A DNA stretch of 26,056 nt from Ruminococcaceae bacterium UBA7067 (GCA_002493755.1 DKZT01000001.1:5647-31702); one strand, 5' to 3'; shown: positions 1-6,460, numbered from the stretch's first letter. Numbers and translations are program-made. Notes: generated from the sequence alone by a model not told the origin.

Positions 1-181
1 TGTTTCTGTCTCAGTCTCAGTCTCTGTTTCTGTCTGAGTCTCTGTCTCAGTCTCTGTTTCTGTCTCTGTCTGAGTTTCTGTTTCAGTCTCAGTTTCAGTC
101 TCAGTCTCAGTCTCTGTTTCTGTCTCAGTTACAGTCTCTGTTTCAGTCTCAGTTTCTGTTTCAGTCTCTGTCTCTGTTGCA
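1..181 (-). repeat. Hexanucleotide-like repeat encoding Thr-Glu dipeptides
   Basis: On the coding strand the sequence is a degenerate ACN-GAR repeat, read as (TE)n with occasional V or Q in place of E. It continues past the window edge, so the total number of units is unknown. Such tracts are prone to length variation by slippage. Confidence 0.9.
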
Positions 182-966
182 GTCGGCTCCTCGGCGAGAG
201 CAGCAAGAACCTTGTCAGCAAGCTTTTCGTCTGCTGCATACTGCTGCCACTTAGCAGTTTCCAGAGCTATTTCTTCATCAGTAGCAGTCGGGTTAGCCTT
301 TTCGAAAGCTTCAACCTTGCTGCCTACATAGTTTGCAACAACCTGGTCAACTGTTTCACCCGGAAGGAGTGAACCCTTAACCTTTGTGCCGTCAGCAAGC
401 ACTTCGTCACCGCTCGGAACTACGTTGCCGAGTGAAGAAAGAACGAGGTGCGGGCCGCTCGGTGTGCCCTCGCACAGAGCAACAGGGCCTTTCTTTGAAG
501 AATCCATAGGATTCTCAAGCTCTACCGATGTGTCAACCTTAAAGGTCTTGCCGATGCACTCCGGATAGAGAGTGGCATCATAAGTCTGAACAGATACCTT
601 TGTGCCTTCAGCATCACTGCCTGCTGCAGAGAAAATAATCATATCCCACTGCGGCTGTGTGCCGTCCTCAAGAGCTACAGGGAGCTTGGCAATATCGAAG
701 TAATAAAGACCTGTGGCCTTATCCTTCTTCATTTTTTCAGCTTTCTCCTGCCAGGTAGCATAGCTTTCGCCGCCGTTTACCCAGATGTGGGCATAAACAT
801 TGCAGCCTTTGCTGCCTTCGTAATCATATACAGCAGCCCATTTTGCGGGCATTTCAAAATAAATAGTGCCCGTTGTGTCGGCAGCGCTTGTGGTAATCAT
901 GCCAACGCATGCCATTGAAATCAGCATTAATGCTACAAGCACAATGCTAACTATTCTTTTGCGCAT
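1..966 (-). CDS. Secreted protein with (Thr-Glu)n linker, partial
   Basis: This gene is open at the window edge, so its C terminus is missing. The start at 966 follows an AGGAGGAG ribosome binding site. Residues 1-29 form a Sec signal peptide (MRKR, a hydrophobic stretch, then a TSAADT cleavage-like region). About residues 30-145 are a beta-rich module starting GTIYFEMPAKW with many aromatics, reminiscent of starch- or carbohydrate-binding modules of ruminococcal surface proteins; that assignment is inference. About residues 150-260 continue as a charged region without a recognisable domain. The last 60 or so residues are almost pure TE dipeptides with a few TV and TQ variants, as in linkers of cell-surface proteins of Ruminococcus. 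The missing part may hold a catalytic or anchoring (dockerin, sortase) domain. It has its own promoter and is not part of the ribosomal protein operon. Confidence 0.75.
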   Translation of the reverse strand, partial: MRKRIVSIVLVALMLISMACVGMITTSAADTTGTIYFEMPAKWAAVYDYEGSKGCNVYAHIWVNGGESYATWQEKAEKMKKDKATGLYYFDIAKLPVALEDGTQPQWDMIIFSAAGSDAEGTKVSVQTYDATLYPECIGKTFKVDTSVELENPMDSSKKGPVALCEGTPSGPHLVLSSLGNVVPSGDEVLADGTKVKGSLLPGETVDQVVANYVGSKVEAFEKANPTATDEEIALETAKWQQYAADEKLADKVLAALAEEPTATETETETETETETETVTETETETETETETETETETQTETETETETETQTETETETETET

Positions 967-1025
967 TTTTTGTCTCCTCCTATTTTTTGAGTTATTTCCG
1001 AAGCATGCACTACTTCAGCGTTATA

Positions 1026-1054
1026 ATTATACTACAGAAAAAAATAAACTGCAA
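1026..1054 (-). promoter_or_regulatory. SigA-type promoter of the (TE)n secreted protein
   Basis: The minus strand reads TTGCAG (1054-1049), a 17-base spacer, then TATAAT (1031-1026). The predicted transcript start lies about 50 bases upstream of the start codon. Confidence 0.6.
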
Positions 1055-1196
1055 CTAATTTTGGTAATTTAGAACCAACGAAGTGACGAATTGTAGAATT
1101 GTCATAATAAGCATTACAATTTTGTAACAAGTTGCACAAAGAGAGTTTTGAGTTTTGAGTAACGATGAATATCGCAACGAGTTTGTTAGTTCGTAG

Positions 1197-1216
1197 GGAA
1201 CGGTCATGACCGTTCC
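1197..1216. repeat. Perfect 20-base palindrome of an intergenic repeat
   Basis: GGAACGGTCATGACCGTTCC is a perfect palindrome preceded by CGTAG. A near-copy with CTACG on the opposite side, so in inverted orientation, is present at 6342-6361. Both copies lie close to GAGTTTTGAG-type runs, which suggests a dispersed composite intergenic repeat. Confidence 0.75.
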
Positions 1217-1263
1217 GATTCGCTCTTATGGATTGTGGTTTGTGTCCGTATCGGCAACCCTCA

Positions 1264-1297
1264 GTCGCCGTTGGCGACAGCTCCCTTCAAAGGGAGC
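1264..1297. repeat. Double-hairpin intergenic repeat
   Basis: GTCGCC-GTT-GGCGAC is followed at once by GCTCCCTT with a facing AAGGGAGC, giving two adjacent stem-loops. From memory, similar CAGTCGCC...GGGAGC elements are scattered in Oscillospiraceae genomes. It may be a REP- or MITE-like unit; I cannot verify the copy number here. Confidence 0.55.
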
Positions 1298-1325
1298 CTA
1301 TAACCCGTTTCAACATTCATCAACT

Positions 1326-1351
1326 GGAACCGGAACAGGCAAGCCGGTTCC
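1326..1351. repeat. Variant palindromic repeat GGAACCGG/CCGGTTCC
   Basis: GGAACCGG and CCGGTTCC face each other across 10 bases and are followed by CTAC. This is the same design as the 1197 and 6342 elements with altered arms. Confidence 0.55.
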
Positions 1352-1376
1352 CTACAACCTAATTACAGCTTTACCA

Positions 1377-1420
1377 CTTCACTCTCCACTCTTCACTCTC
1401 CACTCTTCACTCTCCACTCT
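1377..1420. repeat. Tandem CTTCACTCTCCACT repeat
   Basis: About three head-to-tail copies of a 14-base CTTCACTCTCCACT unit lie just beyond the rplL terminator. The tract is low complexity and apparently non-coding. Confidence 0.8.
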
Positions 1421-1429
1421 AAACAAAAA

Positions 1430-1462
1430 ACACAAAAAACGGGGCAGATTTCTCCGCCCCGT
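1430..1462 (-). terminator. Rho-independent terminator of the rplJ-rplL unit
   Basis: The minus strand reads ACGGGGC, a 10-base loop, GCCCCGT, then a TTTTTTG run. It lies 29 bases beyond the rplL stop and ends the ribosomal transcript. Confidence 0.9.
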
Positions 1463-1491
1463 AATGCTTGAAATATTCAGTTAAGCTTAAA

Positions 1492-1869
1492 TTACTTAAC
1501 CTCAACCTCTGCGCCAACCTCAGCAAGCTTAGCCTTGATTGCCTCAGCGTCGTCCTTAGAAACAGCCTCTTTAATCGGCTTCGGAGCGTTGTCAACAAGC
1601 TCCTTAGCTTCCTTAAGACCAAGACCTGTGATCTCACGAACAACCTTGATAACCTTGATCTTCTCAGCGCCAGCGCTCTTAAGAACAACGTCAAACTCTG
1701 TCTTCTCTTCAACAGCAGCAGCAGCGCCTGCAGCCGGAGCAGCAGCAACTGCAACCGGAGCAGCAGCAGAAACGCCGAACTCCTCTTCGAGTGCCTTTAC
1801 GAGCTCGCTGAGCTCAAGAACTGTAAGACTCTTAACATCTTCAATTAACTGTGTAACTTTCTCTGACAT
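1492..1869 (-). CDS. rplL: 50S ribosomal protein L7/L12
   Basis: This is L7/L12, which forms the dimeric stalk of the 50S subunit and recruits translational GTPases. The start is MSEKVTQ at 1869, behind GGAGG with an 8-base spacing; an in-frame upstream ATG at 1884 lies before the ribosome binding site and is not used. It is 125 aa, of normal length. Residues 1-32 are the dimerisation helices that bind L10, about 33-55 the Ala-rich hinge ([10 protein letters not shown]), and 56-125 the C-terminal domain with the conserved [17 protein letters not shown] segment and the final VEVK. It lies 53 bases after rplJ and is followed by a terminator rather than rpoB. Confidence 0.98.
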   Translation of the reverse strand: MSEKVTQLIEDVKSLTVLELSELVKALEEEFGVSAAAPVAVAAAPAAGAAAAVEEKTEFDVVLKSAGAEKIKVIKVVREITGLGLKEAKELVDNAPKPIKEAVSKDDAEAIKAKLAEVGAEVEVK

Positions 1870-1922
1870 GGTTAGTACCTCCAAAAATTTTAATTATACT
1901 TTAATTTAATAGTTTCGGGCAA

Positions 1923-2453
1923 TTATGCACCCTTCTTTTCTGCGATTGCGTTAAGTACGCAAGCAAGGCCTCTGATATTACCGTTAAGCACAGTAACAAA
2001 GCCTGTAATCGGTGCGTTGAGTCCGCCGAGAGCCTTTGCAACCAATACTTCCTTGCTCGGAAGCTTTGCAAGGTCCTTAATCTCATCAACGCTTAAAACA
2101 CCGCCGTCAACATAACCCGACTTAATTTCAAAGTTTTTGTTCTTCTCTGCGTACTCGCACAGAATCTTTGCTGCGGCTACATAATCCTCTTCGCTTGTTG
2201 CAAGAGCTGTAGTACCCTCAAGCACAGGGTCAAGACCCTCGATACCTGCGTCCTCGGCAGCTCTCTTAAGAAGAGTATTCTTTACTACTGTGTATTTAAC
2301 GCCTGCCTCACGCAGATCCTTTCTGAGCTTTGTGTCATCGGCAACCGTAATACCCTTGTAGCTTACAAGAACGCCTGCTACCGAGCCCTTAAGTCTTTCA
2401 GACAGCTCAGCAACGACAGCCTTCTTTTGTTCAAGAATTTTCTCACTTGGCAA
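1923..2453 (-). CDS. rplJ: 50S ribosomal protein L10
   Basis: L10 anchors L7/L12 dimers to the 50S stalk and represses its own operon by binding the leader RNA. The protein is 176 aa and starts MPSEKILEQKKAVV; the motifs LSERLKGSVAGVLVSYKGITV and RKDLREAGVKYTVVKNTLLKRA fit the family. The initiation codon is TTG at 2453-2451, placed by GGAGGTGAATAAA immediately upstream; no better ATG exists. A weak start could help tune L10 relative to L12. It is preceded by its own promoter, L10 leader and attenuator, and followed by rplL. Confidence 0.98.
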   Translation of the reverse strand: MPSEKILEQKKAVVAELSERLKGSVAGVLVSYKGITVADDTKLRKDLREAGVKYTVVKNTLLKRAAEDAGIEGLDPVLEGTTALATSEEDYVAAAKILCEYAEKNKNFEIKSGYVDGGVLSVDEIKDLAKLPSKEVLVAKALGGLNAPITGFVTVLNGNIRGLACVLNAIAEKKGA

Positions 2454-2485
2454 ATTTATTCACCTCCGCTTTTGGGATTGTGCAT

Positions 2486-2515
2486 AAAACAAGCCCCCCT
2501 GACGTGCAGAGGGGC
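2486..2515 (-). terminator. Attenuator terminator in the rplJ leader
   Basis: The minus strand reads GCCCCT, a 9-base loop, AGGGGGGC, then TTGTTTT. It lies between the L10 leader and the rplJ start, as expected for an L10-controlled attenuator. Confidence 0.75.
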
Positions 2516-2612
2516 AGAATAATTTTATATTGAATAAAATTACGCTCCGAACCTCGGCAGGCAGGAAAATCCTTTATGCATTATGCACCTGCTGTCTTAG
2601 GAAAAGAACAGC
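2516..2612 (-). promoter_or_regulatory. L10 leader RNA (autoregulatory L10(L12)4 binding site)
   Basis: The two conserved strands of the Firmicute L10 leader are present: AAGACAGCAGG (2598-2588) and CCTGCCGAGGT (2561-2551). They can pair and form the kink-turn-bearing stem. An AATTTTAT/ATAAAATT hairpin and the attenuator follow. Excess L10(L12)4 is expected to bind here and reduce rplJL expression. Confidence 0.85.
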
Positions 2613-2619
2613 TTTAATT

Positions 2620-2648
2620 ATAATACCACACAGGCCTCAGCCTGTCAA
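2620..2648 (-). promoter_or_regulatory. SigA-type promoter of rplJ-rplL
   Basis: TTGACA (2648-2643), a 17-base spacer, then TATTAT (2625-2620) lies between the rplA stop and the L10 leader. rplJL can therefore be transcribed separately from the upstream genes. Confidence 0.85.
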
Positions 2649-2659
2649 GTATTTTTTTA

Positions 2660-3370
2660 TCAGCCCTCAGAACCCTGACCGCCAACCTTGTTCGGGTTGA
2701 GGCGAACTGACGGACCCATTGTGCTTGTTACGGCAACTGATCTGATATACTGACCCTTTGCAGCAGCAGGCTTAGCCTTAACGATAGCGCCGAGGAGAGT
2801 GTCGAAGTTCTCCTGAAGCTTCTCTACGCCGAATGAAGCCTTGCCGATCGGGCAGTGAATGATGTTTGTTTTGTCAAGACGGTACTCAATCTTACCTGCC
2901 TTAGCCTCTTTAACAGCCTTGGCGATGTCGGGTGTAACAGTACCTGCCTTCGGGTTCGGCATAAGACCGCGAGGACCGAGGATTTTACCGAGACGGCCAA
3001 CAAGACCCATCATATCGGGTGTTGTGATAAGCACGTCAAAGTCCATCCAGTTCTCCTGCTGAATCTTCTGCGTCATATCCTCTGCGCCTACAAAGTCAGC
3101 TCCTGCCTCTTTTGCAAGCTTTTCGTTGTCGCCCTTGCAGATTGCAAGAACCTTAACGTTTTTACCTGTGCCGTTCGGAAGAACGATTGCACCTCTAACC
3201 TGCTGGTCAGCGTGACGGCTGTCAACGCCGAGCTTAACGTGAACTTCAACTGTCTCGTCAAACTTAGCCTTAGAGGTCTTAATGCAAAGGTCCATAGCCT
3301 CGGCAGTATCATAAAATTTTGTCTTGTCAACGAGCTTAGCGCTGTCAACATATTTCTTTCCGTGTTTCAT
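2660..3370 (-). CDS. rplA: 50S ribosomal protein L1
   Basis: L1 forms the mobile stalk near the ribosomal E site and represses the rplKA transcript. It is 236 aa from [15 protein letters not shown] at 3370, which is preceded by GGAGGACAAACC; an in-frame ATG at 3418 lies upstream of that ribosome binding site and gives a non-homologous extension. Family hallmarks are visible: [47 protein letters not shown] in pieces, and the C-terminal [18 protein letters not shown]. It lies 58 bases after rplK. Confidence 0.98.
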   Translation of the reverse strand: MKHGKKYVDSAKLVDKTKFYDTAEAMDLCIKTSKAKFDETVEVHVKLGVDSRHADQQVRGAIVLPNGTGKNVKVLAICKGDNEKLAKEAGADFVGAEDMTQKIQQENWMDFDVLITTPDMMGLVGRLGKILGPRGLMPNPKAGTVTPDIAKAVKEAKAGKIEYRLDKTNIIHCPIGKASFGVEKLQENFDTLLGAIVKAKPAAAKGQYIRSVAVTSTMGPSVRLNPNKVGGQGSEG

Positions 3371-3428
3371 TGGTTTGTCCTCCCTGTTGAGTGGTAAAAT
3401 CGGATTTAGTCCTCCCACCCGGGCTTAA

Positions 3429-3854
3429 TCAATCGACAACTTCAATGCCCATGCTACGAGCTGTACCGGCAATCATACTGATTGCTGAATCTACGTTAGC
3501 GGCATTTAAGTCAGGCATCTTCTGCTCTGCAATCTTTTTGACCTGCTCACGGGTTATCTTTGAGACCTTTGTCTTGTTCGGCACGCCCGAACCCTTTTCG
3601 ATTCCGCATGCTTTCTTGATGAGTACAGCTGCAGGCGGTGTCTTTGTAACGAATGTGAAAGAACGGTCTGCATAAACTGTGATTACAACCGGAATAATCA
3701 AGCCTGCATCATTTTTTGTGCGCTCGTTAAATTCCTTTGTGAACGCCATGATGTTTACGCCGTGCTGTCCGAGAGCCGGACCAACCGGCGGCGCCGGTGT
3801 AGCTTTTCCTGCAGGTATTTGCAGCTTAATAAAGCCAACTACCTTTTGAGCCAT
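3429..3854 (-). CDS. rplK: 50S ribosomal protein L11
   Basis: L11 is part of the GTPase-associated centre of the 50S subunit and binds 23S rRNA helices 43/44. It is 141 aa, the normal length, and starts at 3854 behind GGAGGTGCAAAAAA. The N-terminal signature [21 protein letters not shown] (in part), the proline-rich switch and the C-terminal [12 protein letters not shown] are all present. It is co-transcribed with rplA, and its leader probably carries the L1-binding site. Confidence 0.98.
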   Translation of the reverse strand: MAQKVVGFIKLQIPAGKATPAPPVGPALGQHGVNIMAFTKEFNERTKNDAGLIIPVVITVYADRSFTFVTKTPPAAVLIKKACGIEKGSGVPNKTKVSKITREQVKKIAEQKMPDLNAANVDSAISMIAGTARSMGIEVVD

Positions 3855-3960
3855 TTTTTTGCACCTCCAAAATTCGTGGTAATTTGCGGAGCGGTGTTAT
3901 AATTTCGCTCCTCCCACAAGGGACTGCGTCCCTCAATAATAACACCCGGAATACGGGTGA
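3855..3960 (-). promoter_or_regulatory. Probable L1-binding leader of rplK-rplA
   Basis: The 117-base gap between nusG and rplK can form several stems on the minus strand: CACCCG/CGGGTG, AGGGAC/GTCCCT, and GGAGCG/CGCTCC enclosed by GTGG/CCAC. The GTGG-GAGGAGCG ... CCAC arrangement, with the closing helix near the ribosome binding site, resembles the known L1 target in rplK leaders. The assignment is from memory of the motif and is moderately sure. Confidence 0.6.
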
Positions 3961-3971
3961 TTATTAACGTG

Positions 3972-4493
3972 TTAATCTACTAGCTCCGCCTGGTTAAGCT
4001 CAAGCTCAACGGCAGTGTCCCTGCCGAACATTGAAACTGTAACCCTGACGATGTTTTTGTCGACGTCAATTTCATCGACAACGCCCACAAAGTCCTCAAG
4101 CGGACCGTCGGTAACTCTTACGGAGTCGCCGACCTTGTAGGCAAGCTCAACCGAGCGTGATTCAACGCCCATTTTCTCGACCTCAGCGTCGGTGAGCGGA
4201 ATCGGCTCCGATGACGGACCGACAAAGCCCGTGCATCCGCGTATGTTGCGGACAACATACCATGTTTCGTCTGTATATACCATTTTGATAAATACATAAC
4301 CGGGATAGATCTTGCGCTCAACCTCACGTGCCTTGGAATCTTCGATTTCAGTCACGGTTTCGGTCGGCACCTTAACCTCTCTGATTAAATCCTGAAGTCC
4401 TCTGTTTTCAACAGTTTTTTCAAGATTTGAAGCCACCTTGTTTTCATACCCGGAATAGGTATGAACAACATACCATTTTGCTTCTTCAGGCAC
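3972..4493 (-). CDS. nusG: Transcription termination/antitermination factor NusG
   Basis: NusG binds RNA polymerase to affect pausing and termination and contacts Rho or S10. It is 173 aa, the normal length. The NGN domain starts KWYVVHTYSGYENKV and carries YPGYVFIKM and WYVVRNIRGCTGFVG; the C-terminal KOW domain has GDSVRVTDGPLEDFVGVV. The start codon is GTG (4493-4491), placed by a GGAGAGGGTGA ribosome binding site. It sits between secE and rplK, the usual Firmicute order. Confidence 0.98.
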   Translation of the reverse strand: MPEEAKWYVVHTYSGYENKVASNLEKTVENRGLQDLIREVKVPTETVTEIEDSKAREVERKIYPGYVFIKMVYTDETWYVVRNIRGCTGFVGPSSEPIPLTDAEVEKMGVESRSVELAYKVGDSVRVTDGPLEDFVGVVDEIDVDKNIVRVTVSMFGRDTAVELELNQAELVD

Positions 4494-4517
4494 TGTTATT
4501 CACCCTCTCCGTGTCAA

Positions 4518-4784
4518 TTAGGTTCCGCTTGTCTGCATAATAAGTCCGAGCAGAGCAAAAAGACCTCTGTCAAGACCGAAAATAAGTAGACCGATTACAA
4601 CGATCACAGCAATTACAATTCCCATATTCTTGAAAACTGACCTTGGTGCTGGCCATGTAATCTTTTTAATTTCGCTCTTGCAGTCACGGAAGTATTTCAC
4701 GATTTTTGCGAAAACATTCGGCTTTTTAGCCTTGCCGGCAGACGCTTTTTTATCTGTCTTTTTCTCGGCGTTTTTTTCAGCCAT
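4518..4784 (-). CDS. secE: Preprotein translocase subunit SecE
   Basis: SecE is the small membrane subunit that clamps the SecY channel. It is 88 aa. A Lys/Ala-rich cytosolic N terminus (1-25) is followed by an amphipathic helix ending with the family motif SEIKKITWPAPRSVFKN, then one transmembrane helix (MGIVIAVIVVIGLLIFGLD, about 54-72). The start at 4784 follows GGAGGGTTTAAAG. It lies 15 bases after rpmG and 24 bases before nusG. Confidence 0.97.
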   Translation of the reverse strand: MAEKNAEKKTDKKASAGKAKKPNVFAKIVKYFRDCKSEIKKITWPAPRSVFKNMGIVIAVIVVIGLLIFGLDRGLFALLGLIMQTSGT

Positions 4785-4799
4785 CTTTAAACCCTCCGC

Positions 4800-4949
4800 T
4801 TATTTTGTTTCCTTATGAAGAGTATGTTTCTTGCAGAAGCGGCAGTACTTGTTCATTTCAAGTCTGTCCGGGTCATTCTTCTTATTCTTCATAGTGTTGT
4901 AGTTGCGCTGCTTACATTCTGTGCAAGCCATAGTAATTTTAACTCTCAT
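4800..4949 (-). CDS. rpmG: 50S ribosomal protein L33 (zinc-ribbon type)
   Basis: This 49-aa protein begins [17 protein letters not shown] and ends [10 protein letters not shown]. Two CxxC pairs (CTEC and CRFC) show that it is the zinc-binding (C+) form of L33. The start at 4949 lies behind GGAGGTGCCGTTA. It is the first gene of the rpmG-secE-nusG-rplKA cluster, and its ribosome binding site overlaps a small TCCGA/TCGGA hairpin. Confidence 0.96.
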   Translation of the reverse strand: MRVKITMACTECKQRNYNTMKNKKNDPDRLEMNKYCRFCKKHTLHKETK

Positions 4950-5053
4950 TAACGGCACCTCCGATTTTCGGATTAATATTTTTAGCCGGAATACCGGCTC
5001 AAGCCTCCCTCAAAAAGGGCAAAAAAATAAACCCCTTTTTACGAGGTAAGCCT
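4950..5053 (-). promoter_or_regulatory. Structured 5' leader of rpmG-secE-nusG
   Basis: Three consecutive stems can form on the minus strand: AAAAAGGG/CCCTTTTT (5040-5012), AGCCGG-TATT-CCGGCT (4999-4984) and TCCGA-AAA-TCGGA (4972-4960). The last one occupies the GGA of the rpmG ribosome binding site and could modulate initiation. I recognise no named regulatory RNA here. Confidence 0.45.
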
Positions 5054-5082
5054 ATTTTATCATATTTTTTCCCACACGTCAA
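5054..5082 (-). promoter_or_regulatory. SigA-type promoter of rpmG-secE-nusG
   Basis: TTGACG (5082-5077), a 17-base spacer and TAAAAT (5059-5054) are placed about 105 bases upstream of the rpmG start. The bases from here to 5200 hold nothing else that I recognise. Confidence 0.8.
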
Positions 5083-5206
5083 TAGCTATTTGCGGATTTT
5101 GAATTTATTTTTTCCGCAGATTTTCCGAGGGTTTCGCGGTTGTTTTTCTGCATTTTCAAGAGCTGTTCAGCGCTTAAAAAATTTAATTCATTTCCACATT
5201 GCCGTA

Positions 5207-5234
5207 TTGTTTTTTGTGATATGATCAATATGAT
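5207..5234 (+). promoter_or_regulatory. Weak promoter of the 67-aa protein
   Basis: TTGTTT, a 16-base spacer and TATGAT lie 27 bases upstream of the start codon at 5262. An alternative pairing is TTGCCG at 5199-5204 with TATGAT at 5220. Confidence 0.4.
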
Positions 5235-5261
5235 AAAGCGAGGTATCGCAGAGGTGATTTT

Positions 5262-5465
5262 ATGTCAAACAAGGCACAGCAAATTGCTGAAATGATCGAT
5301 ATGCTGCCCGAACAGGAGCAAGAGTTTGCATATGAACTGATAAAAAAACTGGTTCTCGCGTGGGATCCTAATTTTACTAAGCTTACACCTGACGAGCGCA
5401 AAGCACTTGAGCAGGCAGAGGCTGACCCCGAATTTATTTCTATAAATGATATTGACTGGGATTGA
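5262..5465 (+). CDS. Small acidic helical protein, antitoxin-like, orphan
   Basis: This 67-aa protein starts behind GAGGTG. About residues 1-30 form amphipathic helices (AEMIDMLPEQEQEFAYELIKKL), followed by LAWDPNFTKLTPDERKALEQAE and an acidic tail ending NDIDWD. From memory, similar short proteins in Clostridia are annotated as hypothetical or as antitoxins beside RelE/ParE-type toxins. No toxin gene lies next to it, so it may be a solitary antitoxin or have another role. The coding frame is credible because of its ribosome binding site and downstream terminator and the isolation from other frames. Confidence 0.7.
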   Translation: MSNKAQQIAEMIDMLPEQEQEFAYELIKKLVLAWDPNFTKLTPDERKALEQAEADPEFISINDIDWD

Positions 5466-5511
5466 TTTTTTACAATTAGTTTTTTTACAATCAGTATTGT
5501 ATATTGCTCAA

Positions 5512-5544
5512 GGCAAGCTCGAAAACACGGGCTTGCTTTGTTCT
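5512..5544 (+). terminator. Rho-independent terminator after the 67-aa gene
   Basis: GCAAGC, then 12 bases CTCGAAAACACGG, then GCTTGC, is followed by a T-rich stretch. It closely resembles the terminator at 5725. Confidence 0.75.
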
Positions 5545-5572
5545 TGTTTTCTTAATGGCATTATGCTATAAT
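5544..5572 (+). promoter_or_regulatory. Promoter of the candidate structured RNA
   Basis: TTGTTT, 17 bases, then TATAAT preceded by TGC (extended -10). Transcription would start near 5577-5580, directly at a stem-loop. Confidence 0.6.
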
Positions 5573-5576
5573 TTTT

Positions 5577-5757
5577 AATAGCAAACTGCTATTGCTGTAT
5601 ATATGCGGTAAGAAATACTATTGTTACGCTTTTGAGGACGGAACGGGCAGCCGTAGCCCCTCGTAAGAGGTTAGGAGATGTGGGAGTGTCGCCCCACCAA
5701 AAGCGTAGTTTATATTAACCGTCAGGCAAGCTCGGAAACGCGGGCTTGCCTTTTTTT
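5577..5757 (+). ncRNA. Candidate standalone structured RNA, about 180 nt, unassigned
   Basis: This is a gene-free stretch with its own promoter and terminator and dense pairing. From the 5' end: AATAGCA-AAC-TGCTATT (5577-5593); a long-range stem ACGCTTTTG (5626-5634) with CAAAAGCGT (5698-5706). The long-range stem encloses three hairpins: ACGG-GCAG-CCGT (5643-5654), CCTC-GTAA-GAGG with a GNRA loop (5659-5670), and GTGGG/CCCAC (5680-5697). The terminator then closes the transcript. No credible open frame lies inside. It is not SRP RNA, tmRNA or RNase P by motif, and no gene follows on this strand, so a riboswitch is unlikely. Confidence 0.6.
5725..5757 (+). terminator. Rho-independent terminator of the structured RNA
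   Basis: GGCAAGC, a 12-base loop and GCTTGCC are followed by seven T. Stem and loop are nearly the same as in the terminator at 5512. Confidence 0.9.
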
Positions 5758-5797
5758 GTTTTCTTACTCCGTGCTGTCACTGTAAACATCTTTGCCG

Positions 5798-6142
5798 TTA
5801 CTCAGTACGGTAGTCGTAAACATCGGTGTCGATATTCAATATCCGATCGTTAATCACTACCGTATCGTCCGACAGCCACTCAACCTGCGCGTCACTGCAG
5901 TGATATTCCCAATATATGTTCTTTTTTGTGCCGTCCGACTTCACAGCCTCACCGCGAATTGCAAAATCAACAGTCGCACCGCCGTCGGAGAGATAAATAT
6001 TAACCGTGTTTTCGCCGCTCGGCGACGGGTAGCTGTTCAAAAGCTCGCCCGAGGGCAAATTCTCCATATCGGGAGTTAGCAATGAGCAGCCGGATAAAAT
6101 CACGGATAAGCAAAGCAATAATGAAAGAAATAGTTTTTTCAT
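5798..6142 (-). CDS. DUF5412-like lipoprotein
   Basis: This 114-aa protein has a lipoprotein signal: MKKLFLSLLLCLSVILSGC, with the lipobox LSGC placing the lipidated Cys at residue 19. The mature part carries LPSGELLNSYPSPSGENTVNIYLSDGGAT, then RKNIYWEY-like and VEWLSDDTVVINDRILNI blocks. These match my memory of DUF5412, small exported beta-rich proteins of unknown function in Firmicutes. It starts at 6142 behind AAAGGGCG. It is a single-gene unit, convergent with the structured RNA. Confidence 0.8.
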   Translation of the reverse strand: MKKLFLSLLLCLSVILSGCSLLTPDMENLPSGELLNSYPSPSGENTVNIYLSDGGATVDFAIRGEAVKSDGTKKNIYWEYHCSDAQVEWLSDDTVVINDRILNIDTDVYDYRTE

Positions 6143-6211
6143 ATGTAAACGCCCTTTAATAGTTTGATATTATATTATATGGTTATCACCTTTAGTAAGC
6201 TAAACGATAAT

Positions 6212-6256
6212 TTAGTTTAGAGTTTATAGTTTAGAGTTTAGAGTCGAGAGTTTTGA
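6212..6256. repeat. GTTTAGAGTTT / GAGTTTTGAG degenerate repeat
   Basis: This is an imperfect tandem of TTTAGAGTTTA and GAGTTTTGAG units. Related runs occur at 1141-1160, 6391-6425 (complement) and 23850-23867 (complement). Confidence 0.7.
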
Positions 6257-6341
6257 GTTGTTAGGTTTAAGCTTTTTACTGATACCTCAATGCTCAAAGC
6301 TCATCACTGCGAAGCGTATACAACATTCAGCAGAGCGAACC

Positions 6342-6361
6342 GGAACGGTCAAGACCGTTCC
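6342..6361. repeat. Palindromic intergenic repeat, second copy
   Basis: GGAACGGTCAAGACCGTTCC followed by CTACG is the inverted counterpart of the 1192-1216 copy. It differs only at the two central bases. Confidence 0.75.
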
Positions 6362-6460
6362 CTACGACCTCGTTTCAAATTTCTGTCTATTCAACTCTAA
6401 ACTCAAAACTGAAAACTCAAAACTGCTTATTTAAAGGGATAGCCAGATTATATTAAATTC

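Larger units (their letters stand above)
967..1491. other. Intergenic region rich in short repeats
   Basis: This 525-base stretch holds the promoter of the secreted protein, the palindromic GGAACGGTC-type elements, a GTCGCC/GGCGAC double hairpin, a CTTCACTCTCCACT tandem repeat and the rplL terminator. No credible gene is seen: the open frames here have low-complexity translations and lack ribosome binding sites. Confidence 0.7.
6143..6460. other. Intergenic region with repeat tracts
   Basis: The stretch holds TATAAT-like bases near 6170-6182 that may be the -10 of the lipoprotein gene, and GAGTTT-type runs (6212-6256, and the complementary ACTCAAAACT at 6391-6425) around the palindrome at 6342. 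No clear terminator follows the RCC1-LRR gene and no coding frame is credible. Confidence 0.6.

Noticed and set aside
1..181. Possible CRISPR array or satellite
   Set aside because: The period is six bases and it codes for TE dipeptides in frame with a signal-peptide protein; there are no spacers.
1206..1484. Open frame across the repeat region
   Set aside because: It is made of the palindrome, the double hairpin and the CACTCT tandem. It has no ribosome binding site and ends in the rplL terminator.
2629..2656. Plus-strand terminator ACAGGC/GCCTGT followed by T-run
   Set aside because: It points away from any plus-strand gene. The same bases make up the spacer and -35 region of the rplJ promoter on the minus strand, which explains them better.
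5577..5757. Riboswitch
   Set aside because: There is no downstream gene on that strand; the element ends in its own terminator and the next gene is convergent.
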